The notes under the pieces were generated by a model. That model was not told the origin of the DNA. It did not search any database and saw only the letters and a program-made list of their open reading frames with translations. From positions 7,068,001 through 7,132,000 of the forward strand of contig NZ_BAABKV010000001.1 in NCBI RefSeq assembly GCF_039544005.1: a DNA stretch of 64,000 nt. The letters are read 5' to 3'. Each line of letters starts with the position of its first letter. The stretch's first letter is position 1. Source of the DNA: Kitasatospora paranensis (GTDB lineage: Bacteria > Actinomycetota > Actinomycetes > Streptomycetales > Streptomycetaceae). A program made the position numbers and the translations under genes. Shown in pieces: positions 27,165 to 35,093 of the stretch.

Positions 27165-27539
27165 TCATGCGCTCTTGCGACTGTCACGCGGGTGAACCGC
27201 GAGGTTCATCCCGCCGGAGCGGAGCACGGCCAGCCGCTCGGCCAGCACCTCCTCCAGCTCCTCCCGTGTCCGGCGCTCCATCAGCATGTCCCAATGGGTA
27301 CGCGTCGGCTTGGTCTTCTTCTCCTCCGGCTCCTCGCCGTCGAGGAGCATGGCCTCCTGGCCACAGAATCGGCACTCCCACACCGAGGGGATCTCCGCCT
27401 CCACGGAGAAGGGCACCTCGAATCGGTGTCCGTTCTGACATGCGTACTCGACGGTCTGGCGGGGAGCCAGATCGATACCGCGGTCGGTCTCGTAGCTAGT
27501 GGCCCCGAGTCGCGTGCCGCGGAGAGCTCGCTCGCTCAT
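27165..27539 (-). CDS. rbpA: RNA polymerase-binding protein RbpA
   Basis: A 124-aa protein. The core domain holds zinc ligands in EYACQNGHRFEVPF and WECRFCGQEAMLLDG, and the basic/sigma-interaction region is THWDMLMERRTREELEEVL. RbpA binds principal sigma factors (HrdB group) and RNA polymerase, stabilises open complexes and affects rifampicin tolerance. A textbook sigma-R promoter lies 63-88 bp upstream, in keeping with the known control of rbpA by disulfide stress in Streptomyces. The ORF is intact. Confidence 0.97.
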   Translation of the reverse strand: MSERALRGTRLGATSYETDRGIDLAPRQTVEYACQNGHRFEVPFSVEAEIPSVWECRFCGQEAMLLDGEEPEEKKTKPTRTHWDMLMERRTREELEEVLAERLAVLRSGGMNLAVHPRDSRKSA

Positions 27540-27601
27540 GAATCGTGCCTCCCGGGCTTATGGCCCACAGGACTAGTGGTCGCTGTCTTCGTCGTTCGGT
27601 C

Positions 27602-27627
27602 AACGCTCGGCCGTCGACGAAGATTCC
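27602..27627 (-). promoter_or_regulatory. Sigma-R-type promoter of rbpA
   Basis: On the minus strand GGAAT (27627-27623) is followed by exactly 18 nt and GTT (27604-27602), matching the sigma-R consensus GGAAT-N18-GTT. Transcription would start about 55 bp upstream of rbpA. The rest of the 27540-27779 gap is AT-richer and may hold a second, housekeeping promoter. Confidence 0.8.
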
Positions 27628-27779
27628 CGTCCGAGGACATGCGTCGCCTGTCGTGCCGCCCACGTTTGTACCCACCTGCGCCCGATTTGTCACATCTGAT
27701 CGGTGATGTCACCCTCAGTGCCACTCCTGGCGCGCACGGCGATCGTCCGAATGCCGCATTCCCGGAGGACCCGGACGGC

Positions 27780-29411
27780 TCAGCGGGCCGGGTGCGATCG
27801 CACGCCCTTGGCGTCCTTGGCGAGGTCGGCGCCCAGTTCGGCGACCATCTCCTCGGCGCGTTCGGTCACCGAGGCGACCGCCGCGGCCGGGTCGGGGAGG
27901 GCGGCGGGGGTGCTCGGCGCGGGGGCCTCCGTCCGGGTGTCGCGGTGCGGCAGCAGCCCGATCACCGCGTCCCGCAGCTGGGCCGGCGCGTCCTCGTCCA
28001 GCGGGTCCACCGTGGCGGGCACCTGCAGCCGGACGGGTGCGGCCGCGCCGATCCGGGCGTAGCCGCGGCCGGCCGGGGTGTGCGCGGCCGGGGTGATGTC
28101 CAGCGCGGTGCCGAGCGCGGCCCGGCCGAGGTCGGCGCCGGCCGGGCCGAGCACGACCTTGGCCCGGGTGGTCGCCCGGACGGTCGGGCGCAGCCGGTCC
28201 AGTGCCTCCAGGTCCTCCGCGACGACGACGGTGACCCGGGCCGCCCGCCCGTGCCGCAGCGGGATCTCCAGCAGGTCCTGCGGGTCCGGCCGGTTCTCGG
28301 CCTGGGCCAGCTCGCTCAGCTCGGTGGGGTGGTCGAGCAGCAGCCACAGCGGCCGGGTGGTGTCCTCGGGTGCCGCGATGCCGGTGTGCCGGGCCGCGTT
28401 GAGCAGGCCGAGCCGCCGCTCGGTCTCCTTGGCGGCCCACTCCAGGGCGGCCACCGCGCCGTGCAGGCTGGTCTCCACGGTGTGCACGCCGGGCCGGTTG
28501 ACCAGGCAGGCGTGCTCGCCGGTGCCCGCCCCGTCGATCACCACCAGGTCGCCGTACGGCAGGGCCTGGAGGGCGATCGAGCGGAGCAGGGTGGAGGTGC
28601 CGGAGCCCGCGGAGCCGAGCGCGAGCAGGTGCGGCTCGGCGGAGCGCGGCCCGACCCGCCAGACCACCGGCGGCTGCTGCGCCGTGGTGCCGGCCTGGAG
28701 GACCGGGATGGTGCGGCTGCTGCCCTGCGCGTCGGTGAAGCCGAGCACGATCTCGCCGGGCGCGGTGACGAACGGCTGGGCGGCGATGTCGGTCGGCAGT
28801 GGGGCCAGTGCGGTCACCCGGAGCCGGTTCGATTCCTCGTCCCAGTCGAAGCGGTACTCGCGGGCGCGGCCGGCCTTGCCCTGGACGACCTGCTCGATCC
28901 GCGCCCGGGCGGCGGGCTCGGTGTCGGTGAAGTACGCCGGGTAGGCCACCTCCAGGGCGGCGAGCCGGCCGTCGGCGTCGAACTCCCAGCCGCTGAACGC
29001 CGTCTTGTAGTGGCCGTCGATGCTGTAGAGCGGGCTGATGTCGTCCGGCCCGGCCAGGTACGGGGTGAGGGCCGCGTACAGCGCCGCGAGCTTGAGGTCG
29101 CCGGTGTCCGGCTCGGCAGTCGGGGCGGCCTTGGGGCGGCGGCCGGCCCAGGCGGCGCTGGCGGCCAGCGCGACCAGGGCGAACAGCAGGCCGTGCGGCA
29201 GCAGGAACACACCGAGCGCCAGCGCAGCGGTGAGGAACAGTGTCGGGCCGCGGCGCTCCTTGGGCGTGGAGGCCCAGCGGCTCCTGGTCCATTCGGCGTG
29301 GTGGCGCAGCCCGCGGGCGATGAGCGTGAGCGGTGCGAACATGTCGGCGGCGTGGTCGCCCGCGGTGCGGGCGAGGTCGCGGCCGCGGCCGAGGTGGCGG
29401 GTGAGGGACAT
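27780..29411 (-). CDS. FtsK/SpoIIIE-like membrane protein with degenerate P-loop
   Basis: A 543-aa protein. Residues 55-90 form one or two membrane segments (TLFLTAALALGVFLLPHGLL). The cytoplasmic part resembles the motor domain of FtsK/SpoIIIE: HLLALGSAGSGTSTLLRSIA (about 261-280) in the Walker A place, then GDLVVIDGAG and PLWLLLDHPTEL in the Walker B place. The Walker A lysine is replaced by Thr (GSGTST) and the Walker B has no following Glu, so ATP hydrolysis is doubtful. It is followed on the same strand by a 64-aa membrane protein. Likely role: membrane scaffold or DNA/peptide handling factor. Function unknown. Confidence 0.75.
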   Translation of the reverse strand: MSLTRHLGRGRDLARTAGDHAADMFAPLTLIARGLRHHAEWTRSRWASTPKERRGPTLFLTAALALGVFLLPHGLLFALVALAASAAWAGRRPKAAPTAEPDTGDLKLAALYAALTPYLAGPDDISPLYSIDGHYKTAFSGWEFDADGRLAALEVAYPAYFTDTEPAARARIEQVVQGKAGRAREYRFDWDEESNRLRVTALAPLPTDIAAQPFVTAPGEIVLGFTDAQGSSRTIPVLQAGTTAQQPPVVWRVGPRSAEPHLLALGSAGSGTSTLLRSIALQALPYGDLVVIDGAGTGEHACLVNRPGVHTVETSLHGAVAALEWAAKETERRLGLLNAARHTGIAAPEDTTRPLWLLLDHPTELSELAQAENRPDPQDLLEIPLRHGRAARVTVVVAEDLEALDRLRPTVRATTRAKVVLGPAGADLGRAALGTALDITPAAHTPAGRGYARIGAAAPVRLQVPATVDPLDEDAPAQLRDAVIGLLPHRDTRTEAPAPSTPAALPDPAAAVASVTERAEEMVAELGADLAKDAKGVRSHPAR

Positions 29412-29545
29412 GACGGGCTCCCCGAGCGGTGGGACACGGATGGAGGAGGTGCCGCGGCCGGGAGGGGCTCCGGCGGGTGGGGCGACCTCGGGGTCCGGGC
29501 CCGGGGCGGTGGGATCCGCGCCCGGGCCGGGACGGTGCCGCCGGA

Positions 29546-29740
29546 TCAGAACTTGATGCCGCCGATGAGGCTGGCGAGACTCGCCCCGCCGGCCGTGATG
29601 CTCGGGGCGATCGAGGAGCCTGCGACGTAGAAGCCGAACAGTGCGGAGACCAGGGCGTGCGAGACCTTGAGTCCGTCCCGGCGGAAGAAGAGGAAGGCGA
29701 TGGTGCCGAAGAGGACGATGCCGGAAATGGAGAGGATCAC
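29546..29740 (-). CDS. Tiny membrane protein (64 aa)
   Basis: A 64-residue protein with two hydrophobic helices, ILSISGIVLFGTIAFLFF and SALFGFYVAGSSIAPSIT, around a short charged turn RRDGLKVSH. It precedes the FtsK-like gene on the same strand by 134 nt and is probably cotranscribed. Similar small proteins accompany this FtsK-like gene in streptomycetes, as far as I recall. Upstream (29741-30038) is a lower-GC promoter region (GTGACAAAAAGTAATAG) shared with the divergent ankyrin gene. No function can be named. Confidence 0.7.
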   Translation of the reverse strand: MILSISGIVLFGTIAFLFFRRDGLKVSHALVSALFGFYVAGSSIAPSITAGGASLASLIGGIKF

Positions 29741-30038
29741 GTGGTCAGCTCCTCGATGAGGGTGGCGGGGACAGTGTTGCGGAAAGTGACTTCATCGTGA
29801 CAAAAAGTAATAGATGATGGAATGTGGCAAACGGGTGGATCTGCCCCGGGCCTTCTCATCGGAGGTATGCGCACCGAGGCCCAGTCCCGGGGGTACCGCG
29901 CTGACAGGCCTCCCCGCCGGGCGGAGCGGCGTTCGGCGGGTCCCGGAAATTCGCTCGAACGGATGCGTGACCATCGGGCCCCCGCGTCGTCCGCTACGGT
30001 GCCGTACGGAATCGCACCCTCGTCTGAAAGGCCCCGCC

Positions 30039-30446
30039 ATGGCCGACAACGCTCCCGAGACGCCCGACGCCGAGGTCGTGGAACTCGCCGGCCGGCTCTT
30101 CGACGCCGCCCGGGCCGGCGACGCCCAGCTGCTCGCCGCCTACCTGGACGCCGGTGCGCCGGCGAACCTCTCCAACGACCGCGGCGACACCCTCCTCATG
30201 CTGGCCGCCTACCACGGCCACGCCGCCGCCGTGCAGGCGCTGCTGGCCCGCGGGGCCGAGGCGGACCGGGCCAACGACCGCGGCCAGACGCCGCTCGCCG
30301 GTGCGGTGTTCAAGGGCTACGACGACGTGATCGGCGCCCTGCTGGACGGCGGCGCCGACCCGGCGGCCGGGACGCCGTCGGCGCTCGACACCGCCCGCAT
30401 GTTCGGCAAGGACGCGCTGGTCGACCGCTTCGTCGCCGGGCGCTGA
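30039..30446 (+). CDS. Ankyrin repeat protein
   Basis: A 135-aa protein with three ankyrin repeats: ARAGDAQLLAAYLDAGAPAN, GDTLLMLAAYHGHAAAVQAL and GQTPLAGAVFKGYDDVIGAL. It is a cytoplasmic protein-protein interaction module without a catalytic domain. ATG 30039 is preceded by GAAAGG. It stands alone before a GNAT gene; the partner is unknown. Size and sequence match the common short ankyrin proteins of streptomycetes. Confidence 0.88.
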   Translation: MADNAPETPDAEVVELAGRLFDAARAGDAQLLAAYLDAGAPANLSNDRGDTLLMLAAYHGHAAAVQALLARGAEADRANDRGQTPLAGAVFKGYDDVIGALLDGGADPAAGTPSALDTARMFGKDALVDRFVAGR

Positions 30447-30508
30447 GCTGCGCCCTCCGGCCGACCCGGCCGGAGGGCCGCGGGCGCGGACCCGTAGGCT
30501 TGCGAACC

Positions 30509-30999
30509 ATGTCGAGCATGTCCCCCTGGAGATCCGCACCACCGGCTACGGCCACCCCGACGCCGCCGGACTGGCCGCCGAGGTGCAGCAGGAGTACGTC
30601 CGCCGCTACGGAGACATCGACCAGACGTCGATGCACGAGGACCACTTCGACCCGCCGTACGGCCTGTTCGTGGTGGGGTACCTGGACGGCGAGGCGGTCG
30701 CGTGCGGCGGCTGGCGGGCCAAGGAGGCCGACCGGGACGGCCTGCGCGACGGCGACGCCGAACTGAAGCGGATGTACGTGGCGGAACGGGCCCGCGGGCG
30801 CGGCCTCGCCCGCGCCGTCCTGCGTCACCTGGAGGCCACCGCGCTGGCCGCGGGCCGCACCCGGCTCGTCCTGGAGACCGGCACCGAGCAGCCCGAGGCG
30901 ATCGCGCTCTACGGCTCCGAGGGGTACCTGCCGATCACCAAGTTCGGCTACTACAAGGACTCCCCGCAGAGCGTCTGCATGGGCAAGCCGCTCGTCTGA
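30509..30999 (+). CDS. GNAT family N-acetyltransferase (frame change near start)
   Basis: The acetyl-CoA-binding motif A is clear: LKRMYVAERARGRGLARAVL with RGRGLAR at the pyrophosphate loop, followed by TRLVLETGTEQPEAIALYGS. The core starts only at an internal GTG (30583) in the written frame. Adding one C in the C5 tract at 30522-30526 gives MSSMSPLEIRTTGYGHPD and about 163 aa. A TAGGCT -10 box (30495-30500) lies 8 nt from ATG 30509, so the gene is probably leaderless. The substrate is unknown. Confidence 0.85.
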
Positions 31000-31049
31000 C
31001 CGGCCGGAAACCGGTGGCCGGCGCCCGCGGCGTACGGGAGCATCGTGCG

Positions 31050-31891
31050 GTGACCACCGACAGCAGCCCGTCCGCCGGCTCGGGCCCCGCCTTCGGCGAC
31101 CCGGAACGTGCCGAACTCGCCCGCCGGCTGGCCGCCGTGGGCGGCGTCGTCGGTGTCTGCCTCGGCGGCAGCCGGGCCCGGGACACCCACCGCCCGGACT
31201 CCGACCACGACCTCGGGCTGTACTACCGGCCCCCGCTGGACACCGCGGCGCTGCGGGCGCTCGCCCGGGAGGTCACCGGTCGCCCGGTCGAGATCACCGA
31301 GCCCGGCGGGTGGGGCCCTGGGTGGACGGCGGTGGCTGGCTGCGGATCGGTCCGGCCGCCGTCGACTGGATCTACCGGGACGTCGACCGGGTCCGCGACT
31401 GCTGGACGCAGGCGCGTGCGGGCCGGTACGAGACCGGGTTCCAGATCGGCCACCCGCTGGGCTTCGTGTCCACCGCGTACGTCGGCGAGCTGGCACTCGG
31501 ACGGGTGCTCGCCGACCCGACCGGCGAACTGGCCGGACTGCAGGGCGAGATCGTGGAGGGCTACCCCGGCCCGCTGCGCGAGGCGTTCCTTGCGCAGGCC
31601 CGCTTCGAGGTGCCCTTCCTGCTCGCGAACGCCGCCAAGGTGCCGCAGGACGCCACCTATCTGCACGGCTGCCTGTTCCGCGCCGTCGGGCTGCTCGCCC
31701 AGGCGCTGCACGCCCGGGCCGGGCACTGGCTGATCAACGAGAAGGGCGCGGTGGACGCCGCCGGAAGGCTGCCCGGGGCGCCCGCGGGGTTCGCGGCACG
31801 GGCGCACGGGCTGTTCCGGGCCGAGGCCGCCGCCGCACTGGCGGAGGCGGCCCGGCTGGCCGGCGACGTCCTGGCGCCGACGGTCACTTGA
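31050..31891 (+). CDS. Nucleotidyltransferase-fold protein (one frame change)
   Basis: The first part has VGVCLGGSRARDTHRPDSDH, the GS..RG-x-DSDhD metal-binding motif of the polymerase-beta-like nucleotidyltransferase fold (also found in antibiotic nucleotidyltransferases). The rest, DWIYRDVDRVRDCWTQARAG and HPLGFVSTAYVGELALGRVL, is in another frame. Adding one C at 31316-31318 joins them as GWGPWVDGGGWL and gives about 280 aa. Start GTG 31050 has GGGAG 9 nt upstream. The 3' end overlaps the convergent lipoprotein gene by 8 nt. The acceptor substrate cannot be told. Confidence 0.8.
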
Positions 31892-32414
31892 ACCAGTAGC
31901 GCACGCCGCCGTGGTGCGAGCAGGTTCCGGAGAAGGTCGCCGAGTAGGACACCGTCCCGTCGTTGCACTCGGCCGTCTCGCTGCTCGACACCGGTGTGAG
32001 GCCGACGTCCCAGCCGCAGACGCCGGTGGTGTGGTGGGCGCACGACCCGGCGGGCGCCTTGGTGGTGGGCGCGGCCTTGGCCGTCGTCCGGGCCGGCGCC
32101 GGCGTGGTGTGCACGGGGGCCGGCGCCGCCTTGGTGGCCGGCGCCCGGGTGGTGGGAGCCGCCGCCGTGGTGGCCGGCGCCGGATCGGTGGCGGAGGGGC
32201 TCGCGTCGGTCGGCTGCGCCGAGGACGGAGCGGCCGCCGGGGCCGCGGTGCTCGGGTCGGCCGCGGGGGAGGCGGCGCCGGTCGCACTGGTGGCGGCGGC
32301 CGGGGCCGGACCGGCGGCGGCACCGGTCTCCGGGTCGCAGGCGGCGCCGAACAGGGCGAGCGTCAGAAGGGCGGCTGCGGGCAGCAGTCTTCGGCTTGAG
32401 TTCTGGGTGGTCAC
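31884..32414 (-). CDS. Secreted lipoprotein with DUF3761-like C-terminus
   Basis: A 176-aa protein. The signal peptide ends in a lipobox, ALFGAAC, with Cys about 25 residues in. A long Ala/Pro/Thr linker of low complexity follows (wall-spanning type), then a Cys- and His-rich domain: GSCAHHTTGVCGWDVG and TFSGTCSHHGGVRYWFK, typical of DUF3761. Start GTG 32414 puts the lipobox at the right distance; an ATG farther upstream would give an unusually long N-terminus. Probable cell-surface protein of unknown role. Confidence 0.75.
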   Translation of the reverse strand: MTTQNSSRRLLPAAALLTLALFGAACDPETGAAAGPAPAAATSATGAASPAADPSTAAPAAAPSSAQPTDASPSATDPAPATTAAAPTTRAPATKAAPAPVHTTPAPARTTAKAAPTTKAPAGSCAHHTTGVCGWDVGLTPVSSSETAECNDGTVSYSATFSGTCSHHGGVRYWFK

Positions 32415-32560
32415 GGCCGGCAACTTACGGGAACCGGAACAGGCCGTGGAGGGATTATCCGGAAATCGTGTGGATTCCGTGCTCTTCTGCAAGCCCCGAA
32501 TCCGGCGAGGGAGTCGAGCGCCTTCCCGAGGGTCCTGGTCCGGGTGAACGCCGGACGGCC

Positions 32561-33784
32561 CTACCGGGACGGTTCATCGGCCTGCAGGCTGACGAGCACC
32601 GCCCCCCACTGGGCCTGGCTGGTGCCGGTGAGAACGCACTCCTCGCGGGTGGTGGCGCGACGGAGGACGACGGTGAGCCGGTAGGAGGAGAGCTGGAGTT
32701 CGGGCAGGCGCTGCCAACCCGGCGTCAGGGTCGGCGCGGGGCCGCTGTTGCTCCCGATCGCCCCGACGACGAGGTCTCCGGGGGCACAGCCGGCGGCGAT
32801 GCCGACCGCGAGGCTCCGGCTGCTGTGATCGGTGTAGGCGCCCGCTCCCGCGGCTTGGCCCTTGGCTGCGGACATGCCCTGGAACTCCTCGACGGCGACA
32901 TGGTGCTTGCTGGCCTGCGGCCAGGTGATGCCGAGACGGTCGCCGCCGTGCAACGGGCTGACCCTGAACGCGGCGAAGAGCGCAACGCGGTGGCGGTACG
33001 GGTCGGTGACGTCCGCGACCATGGTGTAGTGGTTGCCCGCCGTGTCGGTGACGGTGATCGGGCCCGCGCTGGTGCTTGTGAGCATGAGTGCCACCACGAG
33101 GGTGTCGCCTGCCCCGACCGATCGGTCGATCCGAAGGTCCGTTCCCGCGGAGGAGACGATCTGCGCGTCGGCGGCGATCCGGCCGACATAGCCGGTACGC
33201 CCGGCGGGGACGACATCGCCGGGCCTCCCGGAGAGCCGGGTCGCGATGCCGCCGAGCGGCGCCGGCCACAGCGCCACGACGGCGGCCGCGAGGCAGCCGG
33301 TCACCGCTGCCGTCGCGGCCACGACCGTTCTTCGCCGGCCACGAGCACGCGGAGGCGCAGCCGGGGGTGACGCTGGGGCGCAGCCCGCCGCCGGGCTCTC
33401 GACCTCCCCTGCGGGCGCATCGATCGCCGACGGCTCCACCCCGATCACCGGCAGCTCCACCCCGGGGGCGACCGTTCCGCCCGGGCGAGCGGACGCCGGG
33501 TGGTCCGCCGTGCCACCGGCCGGCCCTGATGCCGTCCCTGGCAACGGCGTTGGTGATGAGTGACGTGCCAGGCGCAGCAGGCCTTCGTGGTCGTCGGCGG
33601 ACAGGCCGAGTGCCTCGGCGAGGAGGCGTACGGACTCGCGGTGCGGCCTGGCGACCTTGTCGCGTTCCAGGTCCCCGATCGCCCGCACGCTCAGCCCCGA
33701 GCGTTCGGCGAGCTGTTCCTGCGTCAGTCCTGCTCGGATCCGCCGGGCGCGGAGTACCGCGCCGAGTCCCTCCCGGTCCACCAT
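32561..33784 (-). CDS. Membrane-anchored XRE-type regulator with extracytoplasmic domain
   Basis: A 407-aa protein of three parts. Residues 8-70 are an XRE HTH: RARRIRAGLTQEQLAERSGL then SVRAIGDLERDKVARPHRES. A Pro/Ala-rich linker leads to one membrane helix (VVAATAAVTGCLAAAVVALW, about 175-195). The outer 200 residues are beta-rich (GDTLVVALMLTSTSAGPITV, then HRVALFAAFRVSPLHGGDRL), like a jelly-roll or lectin-type sensor. It looks like a one-component regulator sensing an outside signal, or an anti-sigma-like switch. ATG 33784 has a purine-rich ribosome site. An inverted repeat lies 20 bp upstream. Two small secreted proteins are divergent. Confidence 0.75.
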   Translation of the reverse strand: MVDREGLGAVLRARRIRAGLTQEQLAERSGLSVRAIGDLERDKVARPHRESVRLLAEALGLSADDHEGLLRLARHSSPTPLPGTASGPAGGTADHPASARPGGTVAPGVELPVIGVEPSAIDAPAGEVESPAAGCAPASPPAAPPRARGRRRTVVAATAAVTGCLAAAVVALWPAPLGGIATRLSGRPGDVVPAGRTGYVGRIAADAQIVSSAGTDLRIDRSVGAGDTLVVALMLTSTSAGPITVTDTAGNHYTMVADVTDPYRHRVALFAAFRVSPLHGGDRLGITWPQASKHHVAVEEFQGMSAAKGQAAGAGAYTDHSSRSLAVGIAAGCAPGDLVVGAIGSNSGPAPTLTPGWQRLPELQLSSYRLTVVLRRATTREECVLTGTSQAQWGAVLVSLQADEPSR

Positions 33785-33803
33785 GCCCCCGCCCGGTCCT
33801 CCC

Positions 33804-33827
33804 GTGGTGTTCTGACGAGTACACCAC
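33804..33827. promoter_or_regulatory. Inverted repeat upstream of the XRE gene
   Basis: GTGGTGT (33804-33810) and ACACCAC (33821-33827), 7-bp perfect arms with a 10-bp spacer, begin 20 bp upstream of the XRE start in the divergent promoter region. A plausible autoregulatory operator. Confidence 0.5.
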
Positions 33828-33983
33828 AACAATGCCGGTCGGGAGACTGCCGATTTTTCTGCCAGTGCCTTCTGCCTGGTCGTCACCGCCGTTGGCCGCC
33901 AGGGTCGGAGTGGCTCACCCCCTGCAGCCGTGCGGTGCCGTCGGTTCCGCCTCCCTCAGTGCTCTCTTCGGAAGTGGTGAAGC

Positions 33984-34382
33984 ATGCTCAAAGGCATCCG
34001 GAATCTCGCGACGGGCGTCGCGGTGCTGGCCGCCACCGGTGCGGCCGTGGTGGCCGCGCCGACCGCGGCGCATGCCGCGTCGTACAACGGTGCCTGCGGC
34101 TCCGGCTACGGCGTGGTCGACTCCATGCCGGTGGCCGGCGGCACGGTCTACCTGACCTACGACGGATTCAGCAACTGCGTGGTCACGGTGACCAATACTC
34201 CGGGCGTCGCCAATTGGACGGTGGCGGAGATCGCGATCTCCGGAGGCGGCTGGGTCCCCAACTCCGGCAACTTCACGTACTACGCCGGTCCGGTCTACGT
34301 CTACGGCACGGCCGGCCAGTGCGTCGACTGGGCGGGCTACCTGGGGACTTGGGCAACTCGGTACAACAGCCACTGCGGCTGA
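33984..34382 (+). CDS. SapA-like (spore-associated protein A) secreted protein
   Basis: A 132-aa protein with a Sec signal peptide ending AHAASYNG (cleavage near residue 32). The mature part begins YNGACGSGYGVVDSMPVAGG and ends YAGPVYVYGTAGQCVDWAG then NSHCG, matching spore-associated protein A of Streptomyces, with four Cys likely in two disulfides. SapA is found on aerial spores; its activity is unknown. ATG 33984 is preceded by GAAGTGGTGAAG. Divergent from the XRE-type regulator. Confidence 0.85.
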   Translation: MLKGIRNLATGVAVLAATGAAVVAAPTAAHAASYNGACGSGYGVVDSMPVAGGTVYLTYDGFSNCVVTVTNTPGVANWTVAEIAISGGGWVPNSGNFTYYAGPVYVYGTAGQCVDWAGYLGTWATRYNSHCG

Positions 34383-34474
34383 CACCGCGGCCTCGAAGTG
34401 CCCGGCCCAGGGCCCCGCCGACACGGCTCAACAGCTCGACACAGGTCACTCATGTCCATCCTGAAAGGGACACC

Positions 34475-35002
34475 ATGCCTCTCAAGCACAAGCTCGCCAA
34501 GGGCGGTACGGTCGCAGCGCTGGCAGCATTCGGCCTGCTCTTCTCCGCCGCCAATGCGTCGGCCGACACCAGGTGCGCCTACTTCGTCACGTCCCAGGCG
34601 GACTGGCAGGCGGCGAACAACACCACGTGGGGTTCGTGGCCGCTGAGCGGTCAGCCGGGGCCCAACAGCATCTACATCAAGTTCCAGTCCGACGGCAATC
34701 TGGTCGTCTACCGCGCCCGCGACAATGCCGTCATGTGGGCCTCCGGGACGTGGAACGACGGTGTCGTCTCGCTGGACTGGTCGGCCTCCACCGGCGGCAT
34801 CAAGCTCATGCGGGCGGACGGAGTCAACGCGTGCACGATTCGCGGGGACAACGGCGCATCCGGAGGTTGGGCCCAGGTCCAGGACGACGGCAACTTCGTC
34901 TTCTACAAGTCCAACGGAGCGGCCGACTTCTCGACCCGGTTCACCGCACCCTGGTCCGGAGGCGACTGGCGCAACTTCTGCGCCGTGCCCGGCCACAACT
35001 AG
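34475..35002 (+). CDS. Secreted B-lectin-like protein
   Basis: A 175-aa protein with a Sec signal (LAAFGLLFSAANASA-DTR, cleavage near residue 31). The mature part has bulb-type lectin repeats: IKFQSDGNLVVYRARDNAVM with the mannose-lectin QxDxNxVxY pattern, and a second VQDDGNFVFYKSNG. Several mannose-binding positions (Q, D, N, V, Y) are kept in both copies. Likely an extracellular sugar-binding protein. It is 92 nt after the SapA-like gene, with GAAAGGGA before its ATG, so the two may form an operon. Confidence 0.85.
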   Translation: MPLKHKLAKGGTVAALAAFGLLFSAANASADTRCAYFVTSQADWQAANNTTWGSWPLSGQPGPNSIYIKFQSDGNLVVYRARDNAVMWASGTWNDGVVSLDWSASTGGIKLMRADGVNACTIRGDNGASGGWAQVQDDGNFVFYKSNGAADFSTRFTAPWSGGDWRNFCAVPGHN

Positions 35003-35093
35003 TCCCGCGTCCGGCACGAGGCGGGCCCGCAGAGCCAACTCCCTCCAGGGGTCGGCTCTGCGGGCCCGGATGGTGTGCCGGTCGGATGCGGGG

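Noticed and set aside
29429..29545. Possible extra gene between the FtsK-like and tiny membrane protein genes
   Set aside because: The stretch is Gly-rich with no conserved start or motif; it reads as spacer.
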